Assembly (NCBI GenBank): GCA_002393195.1
Contig: DGIK01000048.1
Coordinates: 1-14,341 of the forward strand
Length of the DNA: 14,341 bases
From: Bacteroidales bacterium UBA3824
Lineage (GTDB): Bacteria > Bacteroidota > Bacteroidia > Bacteroidales > UBA3824
Reading direction: 5' to 3'
Shown here: positions 6,156 through 13,064 of the stretch, in pieces
Position numbering within the stretch: the first letter of the stretch is position 1
Layout of the letters: the number at the start of each line of letters is the position of its first letter
Made by a program: the position numbers and the translations under genes
Notes under the pieces: model-generated
The model's database searches: none
The model's input: the letters and a program-made list of their open reading frames with translations, nothing else
Told to the model about the DNA's origin: nothing

Positions 6156-7232
6156 CTACTTTCCCGCCACTTTGAGTGCAAGACCGATTACAAGGATGTC
6201 GTTGCCACGGTTGGTGCCGCGCCAGTTTTCAAATTCTTGTTCAAAAACTCTCTTTTGTTCGAGCATTGGCTCTGAGGCGTGTTTCATCAACAATTGGCGC
6301 AGATATTGGTCGCCGTAGCGGGCGTTGGATGCGCCGCCGCGCTGATTTACATAACCATCGGTTTTCAAGTAAATCTTGTCGTCTTTTTCGAGGACAATGT
6401 TTTCGGTTGTATAGTTTTTGCGACGACCAAACGACACCGCAAAATTCATCCTGTCGCCCCTAAATTCGTGCACATCCACCTCGCGGCGGTTGGTGCCGGG
6501 GTAGGATTTGCGTATGAGGCACAGGCTGCCGTATGCTCCGGCGTATGACAATGTGCGCTCCTTTTGATTGACGATGCACACTGTGAAATTGACCGGCACA
6601 TCCTCGTCAACATCGTGCCTGCCGCCGTCGCGCTCCGCCATACGAGCATATTTAGAACGCAATGCGTCGAGCACTTCGCCCGCTTGCATACCTGCAATGC
6701 TGTTGCGACTTGCAATGTCTTCGAGCATAGCCACATTTTGAAGCCCCCTTACAAGACCTGCCGCGCCGGAGATGCCGCAGTTGCCACACGCCACGAGTAT
6801 GTGGTCGCCATCGACAATCAACTTATAAAAATCGCCGCCCACAGCGTCAAATGGCTTGTAGAGCAGAAAAAAATCCGAAAACAACGCCTTGATGTGCCCC
6901 GGGTCGGTAAACATTGTGTTTTGCAAGCCAATCAACCCCTGCAACACCTCCACGCCGCGCATACGTTGGTTTTCGAGCGACGATTTGAGGCGCACCGCTT
7001 CCTGTTCCTTTGCAAATGTGGAACGCTTGACTGCTTCCATCTCTTGCGAAATGGCCTCCGACTGCTTTTCAGAGGCTTTGAGCCGTTCATGTAGCGTCTC
7101 GATGTCGCTGCGAAGATTGCTGCGGTCGGTCTCCCATTGTGCTGTGCGCTTACGGAGCGTCACCACACCTTTTATGTACAATGTCAACGCGGCGACAGCC
7201 ACTATTGACAAAATTATAATTGTCGTTAGCAT
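6156..7232 (-). CDS. Membrane-anchored SpoIIE/PP2C-like protein with degenerate active site
   Basis: A 358-residue protein with one N-terminal TM helix (about 3-24), a coiled coil (about 28-100) and a SpoIIE-type PP2C domain (about 115-352). Similarity to the two phosphatases encoded at 7571-12368 is clear: VGGDFYKL (VSGDFYWF in the others), DKIYLKTDGYVNQ, and the end EFENWRGTNRGNDILVIGL. Retained acidic residues are D134, D292 and D345. The second motif is changed: aligning GISGA with GVPGA places A148 at the expected metal-binding Asp and N151-C152-G153 at GHG. This suggests a pseudophosphatase or strongly altered activity. A basic segment and an acidic insert (ERDGGRHDVDED, about 200-211) are extra. 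It has its own consensus promoter and is divergent from the phosphatase operon. Family is confident; loss of activity is inferred. Confidence 0.87.
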   Translation of the reverse strand: MLTTIIILSIVAVAALTLYIKGVVTLRKRTAQWETDRSNLRSDIETLHERLKASEKQSEAISQEMEAVKRSTFAKEQEAVRLKSSLENQRMRGVEVLQGLIGLQNTMFTDPGHIKALFSDFFLLYKPFDAVGGDFYKLIVDGDHILVACGNCGISGAAGLVRGLQNVAMLEDIASRNSIAGMQAGEVLDALRSKYARMAERDGGRHDVDEDVPVNFTVCIVNQKERTLSYAGAYGSLCLIRKSYPGTNRREVDVHEFRGDRMNFAVSFGRRKNYTTENIVLEKDDKIYLKTDGYVNQRGGASNARYGDQYLRQLLMKHASEPMLEQKRVFEQEFENWRGTNRGNDILVIGLALKVAGK

Positions 7233-7278
7233 TTTTACAGTGTTTGACGGCGGTCGGCTGCATTGCCATACCGCGCTG

Positions 7279-7309
7279 CAAAGTTAATCCATTGCTGTCA
7301 TAATGCAAA
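7279..7309 (-). promoter_or_regulatory. Consensus Bacteroidota promoter for the degenerate SpoIIE-like gene
   Basis: On the minus strand TTTG (7309-7306), exactly 19 bases, then TAACTTTG (7286-7279) matches TTTG-N19-TAnnTTTG. The predicted start near 7273 gives a leader of about 40 nt before the ATG at 7232. Confidence 0.82.
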
Positions 7310-7570
7310 ATCAAAATAATAGTGCAAAAGTTGTGCTTTCGTTATAATTCTGAAAATCAAACAAATACAAAAGAAGTTTTTTTTATTTACAAAAAAAATA
7401 TTAAAATATTTCACCAATTCAAAAAAATAGCCTAATTTTAGCCAAATTTTTAAGGCGTGTCCTTTTCGGTGCGACAGACATTTTTGGCATCAATATTGTT
7501 TTATTGAAATCGATGCTGCAAGGTCTGTAAGCATCATAGGAATGGACCACAAAAAAATGAAAACCGAACA
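7310..7570. other. AT-rich divergent spacer upstream of the phosphatase operon
   Basis: About 260 bases with no gene seen. The left half is AT-rich. Two one-mismatch -7-like octamers for the plus strand are visible (TAATTTTA at 7433-7440 and CATTTTTG at 7479-7486), neither with a correctly spaced TTTG, so the operon promoter is not fixed. GATGCT (7512-7517) and AGCATC (7530-7535) form a weak 6-bp inverted repeat in the probable leader. Confidence 0.5.
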
Positions 7571-9970
7571 ATGTATAAAAAAGGCCATAATCAATTATCC
7601 CGCGTAGAATCCAAGCAGACATGGAGTCTGTTGGTGGTGTGTCTGCTGCTTTCCTTGATTGGATTGCAAAGCAACGCATACGGACAGATGTCGCAGGAGG
7701 TCACCAAGGCCAACCTCATCCTCTCTTGTTCGGAATCTGTAGAATGGAAGAATTACAAATCACCCACAGAATTTTCCATCGGCGTGTACGGCATGATGCC
7801 GGAAGAATTGATACCACTCAAAAATCTCGCCAAGACACGCCGCATCAATGACAGACCTGTGGTAATCAAGCAATTCCGCCGTGCCAAGGACATTACGCCA
7901 ACAGATGTATTTTTCGTAAGCAACAGAGCCAATGAGGAGCTCGAATCCATCTATCCAACCCTTGAGGCAAACAAGTCGCTCGTAATCACCGACCGTGCAC
8001 CGTCCGACAAGTATTTCATGCTCAATATTTTGTTGCACGACAACGACAAGCAGTTTGAAATCAACAATGCCAACGCCAAAAAGGCTGATTGTGTAGTGCC
8101 AGAAAAGTTAACTAATCAAGGTGGCTCCACACTCGACCTCCGAGTATTGTACAACAAAAAATCGCACGAATTACAGGCAAAAGAGGCTCGATTGGCAGTG
8201 CAGGAAGATTCCATTGAAAAAGGCAAAGCAGAACTCAACGAGCAGATTAGGCAAAATCAGCAGCTCAAGAATGAAAACGTCGCACTTGCTAAGGAACTGA
8301 AAGCCAAAGAGGAAGAAATCGACAATCAAAAGGCTCATGCTGCAATTCTTATGACTGAGGTGAACACTCAGCAATCGAAGCTCGCCCTCATCCAAAAGCA
8401 GCTTGAGGAGCAAGAGTCGCAGATTAACCAAAAGCAAGAACAAGTGGACGAAGCCAACAAGGAGCTTCAGGAACGTGATAAAGACCTTCAAGAACGTGCA
8501 GAGAGGATTCGCGCTCAGGAAGCCGAGCTCCAGACCCAGGACACCACGAAAAACGAACAGAAGACGCAGCTCATCGGCGTGGTTATCTTCATTGCCGTCG
8601 TAATATTCCTCATCGCCCTCATCATCAGGTCGATAAGGGCACGTACACGCGCCAATATCGCACTCCGCAGAAAGAATCTGGAGCTCAACCAGCAGAAGGC
8701 GGAGATCGACAAGCAGGCGGAGCAGCTCGAAGGCATCAACAAGGAGCTTGAAAAACTCTCCATCGTGGCGGGCAAGACACAGAATGCAATCGTCATTATG
8801 GATCGCAACGGCTACTTCGAATGGGTCAACGCCGGATTCACGAGATTTTTCGGATATACATTGCAACTTTTGCGCAACGAGCGCGACGAAAACATCGTAA
8901 ATGTAAGCGGCAACAAGAGTATCCGCAACATTCTTTTCAAATGTGTCAGCAACAAGCAGACCATCGTATTTGAAAATGAAAGCCACACTCGCTCTGGCAA
9001 GGTAATTGCCACACAGACCACGCTAACGCCTATTCTTAATGAAAAAGGCGATGTGACGCAGCTCGTGGCGATATACTCCGACATCAATAAGCTCAAGGAG
9101 CAGGAGGCAGCCATCCGTAGTCAGAACGAGGAGCTGTTGCAGCAGAAAAACACCCTCGAGATGCAGAAAACCCAAATCGAGGAACAGACCAAGAGCATCA
9201 AGAAGGGCATCGACTATGCACAGACCATACAGCAGACCATTCTGCCGCCCAACGAGTTCATTCAGAAATACTTTGACTGTTTTGTACTCTTCCGTCCCAA
9301 GGACATTGTGAGTGGCGACTTCTATTGGTTTTCCACGGCGCAGGACGGCGACAAGAATTACCAGTTTATCGGCGACTTCGATTGTACTGGACACGGCGTG
9401 CCGGGTGCATTCATGAGCCTTATCGGCAACCGTGTGCTCAACGAGGTAATCAACGTGCGCAATACTTACTCGCCACGCGACATCATGGACGCGCTCAATA
9501 CCGGCATCATCAAGGCTCTCAAACAGGAGCAGAGCACCAACAACGACGGTATGGATACTTGCCTGTGCCGGGTAGAGCAGATTGCCGAGCACGACTACAA
9601 GGTAGTGTTCTGCGGAGCTAAACGCCCCTTGTATTATCTGCCCTCCGATGCTGAGGAAGTGCAGCAACTCAAAGGCGACCGCAAGTCGATTGGCGGTACA
9701 CAAAAGAAAAGAGGCAACATTCAGTTTACCGACCAGGAAATCATATTGCACAGCGGCGACTCTATGTTCCTGTGCAGCGACGGCATTTCCGACCAGTGCG
9801 ACCACGAACGCAAAAAGTTTGGCTCGGACAGGTTTGTAAACATGATTTATCAATACAGGAACGAACCGATGGAACATCAGGGCGAACTCTTCTCCAAGGA
9901 ACTCGACGACTTCCGTGGCAGCGAGGAGCAACGCGACGATATTTCAGTAATCGGCATAAAATTCAGATAG
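7571..9970 (+). CDS. Transmembrane YfiR-like / PAS / SpoIIE phosphatase (first paralogue)
   Basis: A 799-residue protein with domains in order. A signal anchor or signal peptide covers about 15-38 (ending NAYGQ). A YfiR/HmsC-like (DUF4154) domain covers about 40-195: ANLILSCSESVEW, FSIGVYG, INDRPVVIKQF, DVFFVS, SLVITD, FEINNANAKKADCVVPEKL. A long Q/E/K-rich coiled coil covers about 197-325, followed by a TM helix at about 334-353, a short coiled coil, and a PAS domain at about 395-508 (NAIVIMDRNGYFEWVNAGFT). A linker (KKGIDYAQTIQQTILPP) leads to a SpoIIE PP2C domain at about 568-799. Expected metal ligands are present: D583 (SGDFYW), D604 (DCTGHGVPGA), D737 (CSDG) and D789/D790. It probably senses an envelope signal through YfiR and dephosphorylates a cytoplasmic serine/threonine phosphoprotein. 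The next gene begins 4 bases after its stop, so the two are likely translationally coupled. Confidence 0.92.
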   Translation: MYKKGHNQLSRVESKQTWSLLVVCLLLSLIGLQSNAYGQMSQEVTKANLILSCSESVEWKNYKSPTEFSIGVYGMMPEELIPLKNLAKTRRINDRPVVIKQFRRAKDITPTDVFFVSNRANEELESIYPTLEANKSLVITDRAPSDKYFMLNILLHDNDKQFEINNANAKKADCVVPEKLTNQGGSTLDLRVLYNKKSHELQAKEARLAVQEDSIEKGKAELNEQIRQNQQLKNENVALAKELKAKEEEIDNQKAHAAILMTEVNTQQSKLALIQKQLEEQESQINQKQEQVDEANKELQERDKDLQERAERIRAQEAELQTQDTTKNEQKTQLIGVVIFIAVVIFLIALIIRSIRARTRANIALRRKNLELNQQKAEIDKQAEQLEGINKELEKLSIVAGKTQNAIVIMDRNGYFEWVNAGFTRFFGYTLQLLRNERDENIVNVSGNKSIRNILFKCVSNKQTIVFENESHTRSGKVIATQTTLTPILNEKGDVTQLVAIYSDINKLKEQEAAIRSQNEELLQQKNTLEMQKTQIEEQTKSIKKGIDYAQTIQQTILPPNEFIQKYFDCFVLFRPKDIVSGDFYWFSTAQDGDKNYQFIGDFDCTGHGVPGAFMSLIGNRVLNEVINVRNTYSPRDIMDALNTGIIKALKQEQSTNNDGMDTCLCRVEQIAEHDYKVVFCGAKRPLYYLPSDAEEVQQLKGDRKSIGGTQKKRGNIQFTDQEIILHSGDSMFLCSDGISDQCDHERKKFGSDRFVNMIYQYRNEPMEHQGELFSKELDDFRGSEEQRDDISVIGIKFR

Positions 9971-9974
9971 GACA

Positions 9975-12368
9975 ATGCGCAAGACTTTCAACATATTATT
10001 AAGGCGTGTGGCGCTGATAATGGCACTCGTAGTTGTGGCATCCATAATGCCAAGCTCTTTGAGCGCACAGATCAGCCAGGAGGCATTGCGTGCCCACTGG
10101 ATTCTCACTCTCTCTGAATACGTAGAATGGCCCGGTGCCGAATACACCGAGGAGTATTCCATCGGCGTATTTGGCACCACTGCTCCCGAATACAACGAGC
10201 TTGTGAAGATGAGGGACAGCAACAGCAAGATTAAGGGCAAACCTTTCAGCGTACACCAGTTTAAGAAGGTGAAAGATTTGACACCGACTCACATCTTGTA
10301 TGTAAATTCGGCTTACAACAGCGATTTGCAGGCCATCAGCAACAGGCTCAAAACAGACAGCACTCTTATAATAGTGTCTGATACAGCCAGCGACAAAAAT
10401 CTTCAGCCGTTTTTCATGATCAACCTCCTGCTCAAGGGTCGTGCTAACCAGTTCCAAGTCAATAGCGGCAAGGCTTCATCGGTAGGCATCGACATTTCGG
10501 ACAAGGTGCTTGCACAGGGCGGTACAAAAATCGACTTGCTCACCCTTGTAGAAACCAAAAACAAGGAGCTCCAAGAACGTGAAAATATGCTTATGCTTCA
10601 GGAGAGAAACCTCCAGGCTCAGGCTAACGACCTCTATACACAGAAGTTGCAAAACGACATCGAGGAACAAAGTATCCGTATTGCCAAGGTAAACCTCGAA
10701 AACCAAGAACACGAAATCGAAAGGCAGAGGGAGATTGCCGATAGTCTTGTGAAACACGCCGAGAATCTCAAAGGCTTGCTTGCAAGAAACGACGTTAGGC
10801 TCAAGGATTTGGCTGTACAAATCCAAGACAAACAAGAAGAACTCGACAAATCTACCGCTGACCTTGCCGAGCAGCAAAAAAACCTCGCCGATCGTCAGAG
10901 GCAGATAGAAGAGCACGAGAAAAAACTCAAAGAAAATTCAGGTGAAATCGATATGCGCCACCGCATTATCGTTGTTGCATGGATTTTTGCGGGCATCATT
11001 CTCTTGCTCGTCGTTATGGCGTTGATTTCCAGCATATCCCGCAAACGCAAAAACCGTCAGCTTGCTCGCCTTAACGACGAGGTGGATCGTCAGAAAGACC
11101 ACATTCTCGCCCAGGCAGAGCAGCTCAAGCAAATCAATAAGGAGCTCGAAAAACTCTCCATCGTGGCGTCTCAGACCGATAATGGCGTTGTCATAATGGA
11201 CGACATCGGCAATGTGGAATGGGTCAACAAGGGTTTCACCAATATGTACGGCTACAATTTCAAGGATTTGAAGGTAAATTCTACCGACAGCCTTACTGGA
11301 TTCTACGCCTCCAACCCCGACATCATGACCATCAAAGACGAATGTCTCAGCACGTCGGAATCGAGGGTGTTTGAGTGTGAAATTGTTACCAAGCAGGGCA
11401 AGACTATCTGGGTGCAGTCAACATTGACGCCTATCCTCGACGAAAACAACAACATCGCCCGCCTCGTTACCATCGACACCGACATTACACAGATCAAGGA
11501 ACAGGAACAGGCGATTATGCAGCAGGGCGCAACTCTTGCAATGCAGAGGGACGAGCTCGCACAGCAAAACGAGTTTATCTCCGAGCAGAATGCGCACATC
11601 AACACAAGTCTTTCATACGCCAAGACCATACAGCAGACTGTGATGCCGTTGGAGGTGAATATTACAAGATACTTCAAGTATTTTGGCATCTTCATACCGT
11701 TGCAGATTGTAAGCGGCGACTTCTACTGGTTTACGTGGATACCCGACAACAACAAGCTCGCGTTCACCGCAGCAGTGGATTGTACGGGACACGGCGTGCC
11801 AGGTGCGTTCATGTGCATGATTTCCACACGTATCCTTTCGGAAACTATCGTGGAGCACAAGGTATATGACACCGCCAAAATCCTCGAACTGCTCAATGAA
11901 GGTCTCATAGCTGCGCTCAAGCAGGAGGAGACCGACAACAACGACAGCCTCGAGATTTGCATCTGCAAAATCCTCAGGACTGGCGACACCGATTATGAGA
12001 TGTCGTTCTCCGGTGCAAAACGCCCGCTGTATATATACCACAGCGATACACAGGAGCTTGATACGCTCAAGGGCGACCGCAAGACTATCGGCGGCCTGAT
12101 GTCAAGGCGCAATACGCAGCCGTTCACGTCGGAGACGAGGCAGCTGCATACCGGCGACAGAATTTATATGACAACAGACGGTTTGATCAACCAGTTTGAT
12201 GTCAACAACAAGAAATACGGCAGCGACCGCTTTGTATCGTTGTTGAAGAGAATATCACCAATGGAACTGCCCGAGCAAAAGGCTATAATCGAGCAGGAAT
12301 ACGAAACGTACAAAGGTGATGCAGAACAGAACGACGACATTACGGTGTTTGCTGTCGAATTAATATAA
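9975..12368 (+). CDS. Transmembrane YfiR-like / PAS / SpoIIE phosphatase (second paralogue)
   Basis: A 797-residue paralogue of the preceding gene with the same architecture. It has a signal peptide at 1-31 (ending PSSLSA, cut before QIS), and a YfiR/HmsC-like domain at about 33-190 (ALRAHWILTLSEYVEWPG, EYSIGVFG, IKGKPFSVHQF, HILYVN, TLIIVSD, QFQVNSGKASSVGIDISDK). This copy is the better match to the family pattern because it keeps the VEWP signature. A periplasmic coiled coil (about 193-325), TM helix (about 331-353), PAS domain (about 395-508), linker and SpoIIE domain (about 565-797) follow. Active-site residues are present: D582 (SGDFYW), D602 (DCTGHGVPGA), D735 (TTDG) and D787/D788. The TM-PAS junction is nearly identical to the first paralogue (INKELEKLSIVA in both), while the YfiR and coiled-coil parts differ, suggesting different inputs or hetero-oligomers. 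A SiaB-like kinase gene follows after 33 bases. Confidence 0.92.
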   Translation: MRKTFNILLRRVALIMALVVVASIMPSSLSAQISQEALRAHWILTLSEYVEWPGAEYTEEYSIGVFGTTAPEYNELVKMRDSNSKIKGKPFSVHQFKKVKDLTPTHILYVNSAYNSDLQAISNRLKTDSTLIIVSDTASDKNLQPFFMINLLLKGRANQFQVNSGKASSVGIDISDKVLAQGGTKIDLLTLVETKNKELQERENMLMLQERNLQAQANDLYTQKLQNDIEEQSIRIAKVNLENQEHEIERQREIADSLVKHAENLKGLLARNDVRLKDLAVQIQDKQEELDKSTADLAEQQKNLADRQRQIEEHEKKLKENSGEIDMRHRIIVVAWIFAGIILLLVVMALISSISRKRKNRQLARLNDEVDRQKDHILAQAEQLKQINKELEKLSIVASQTDNGVVIMDDIGNVEWVNKGFTNMYGYNFKDLKVNSTDSLTGFYASNPDIMTIKDECLSTSESRVFECEIVTKQGKTIWVQSTLTPILDENNNIARLVTIDTDITQIKEQEQAIMQQGATLAMQRDELAQQNEFISEQNAHINTSLSYAKTIQQTVMPLEVNITRYFKYFGIFIPLQIVSGDFYWFTWIPDNNKLAFTAAVDCTGHGVPGAFMCMISTRILSETIVEHKVYDTAKILELLNEGLIAALKQEETDNNDSLEICICKILRTGDTDYEMSFSGAKRPLYIYHSDTQELDTLKGDRKTIGGLMSRRNTQPFTSETRQLHTGDRIYMTTDGLINQFDVNNKKYGSDRFVSLLKRISPMELPEQKAIIEQEYETYKGDAEQNDDITVFAVELI

Positions 12369-12401
12369 AAACTGACTCAAATAACTAAAAAAGATATAGA
12401 A

Positions 12402-12938
12402 ATGGCATTAGTAGAAAACGGAAGGGATATATTCGAGACCATGTTTGAACACAACGTGGTGGTTTGTTACATTGGACCGTTTGATGGACAGATTCTTTCT
12501 CTATTGGCATCCAACATCGAAGACTCCCTATGGGACGACCCTAAGCGCGGCAAAAAGTTCTTCAAGATTTTCATCGAGCTTAGTCAAAATATCTATCTGT
12601 ATTCTAAGGAAAAAGTAGATGGACTCGATTCGGCTGGCGTCGGGCTCATTATTATAAAGGAGTACGACGATTATTTCCAGTTCATCACTGGCAATATGGT
12701 GGATCACGATGATTATGTGAAGCTCTCCGAGAAGTGCGCTCTGATAGTATCCAAATCCAAGGACGAGCTCAGGGAGTTTAAGCGTCAACAGAGGTCGTTG
12801 TCGCGTCCTGATTCTGATAGTGGCAATATCGGAATCATTCAATCGACGATTCTCAGTGGCTATCCGCCGGCTTACACTTTCCACAAAATCGACGACGACA
12901 ATTATTTCTATATCCTTTCCATCAGAATCGACAAATAG
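12402..12938 (+). CDS. SiaB-family (DUF6272-like) protein kinase
   Basis: A 178-residue cytoplasmic protein with no signal or TM segment. It resembles SiaB, a GHKL-fold-related kinase that phosphorylates the anti-sigma-antagonist-like SiaC and is opposed by the PP2C phosphatase SiaA in Pseudomonas. Visible support: an N-box-like FIELSQNIYLYSKE (E59 and N63), the following SAGVGLIIIKE, and a glycine motif SGNIGIIQSTILSG (about 140-153) followed by a beta strand FYILSIRI near the C-terminus, matching the GHKL layout. It is the last gene of the operon after two SpoIIE phosphatases, which is the expected kinase/phosphatase pairing. No SiaC (DUF1987) gene follows; a strong terminator ends the operon. 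The family call rests on pattern and context and is good but not certain. Confidence 0.82.
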   Translation: MALVENGRDIFETMFEHNVVVCYIGPFDGQILSLLASNIEDSLWDDPKRGKKFFKIFIELSQNIYLYSKEKVDGLDSAGVGLIIIKEYDDYFQFITGNMVDHDDYVKLSEKCALIVSKSKDELREFKRQQRSLSRPDSDSGNIGIIQSTILSGYPPAYTFHKIDDDNYFYILSIRIDK

Positions 12939-12949
12939 CCCTATGGAGT

Positions 12950-12966
12950 GCGGGCGGCTCGCCCGC
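12950..12966. repeat. GC-rich palindrome GCGGGCG-GCT-CGCCCGC
   Basis: A perfect 7-bp GC stem with a 3-base loop lies 12 bases after the SiaB-like stop codon and before the main terminator. No T-run follows it. It has the same design as the hairpins after the M23 gene and may be a REP-like element. Confidence 0.6.
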
Positions 12967-12989
12967 CTCTGCGACAATCAACATCATAT

Positions 12990-13037
12990 AAAAAAGGAAT
13001 CAAAAGATTTGGCAACATTCTTTTGATTCCTTTTTTT
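12990..13037. terminator. Strong bidirectional intrinsic terminator
   Basis: AAAAAAGGAATCAAAAG (12990-13006) pairs perfectly over 17 bp with CTTTTGATTCCTTTTTT (13020-13036) around a 13-base loop. A T-tract lies on the plus strand after the stem and on the minus strand in the opposite direction. It sits between the phosphatase/kinase operon and the convergent ABC-F gene and can serve both. Confidence 0.92.
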
Positions 13038-13064
13038 GTGGGCTAATTATCTCGTTTGCTGCAA

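Noticed and set aside
7512..7548. Riboswitch or structured leader before the phosphatase operon
   Set aside because: Only a 6-bp inverted repeat and a possible 4-bp GGTC/GACC pairing are visible, with no match to a known riboswitch core and no terminator.
8171..9931. Long minus-strand open frames opposite the first SpoIIE phosphatase (271 and 302 codons)
   Set aside because: They mirror coiled-coil and phosphatase coding sequence; L/F-rich translation without domains. The plus-strand protein is unambiguous.
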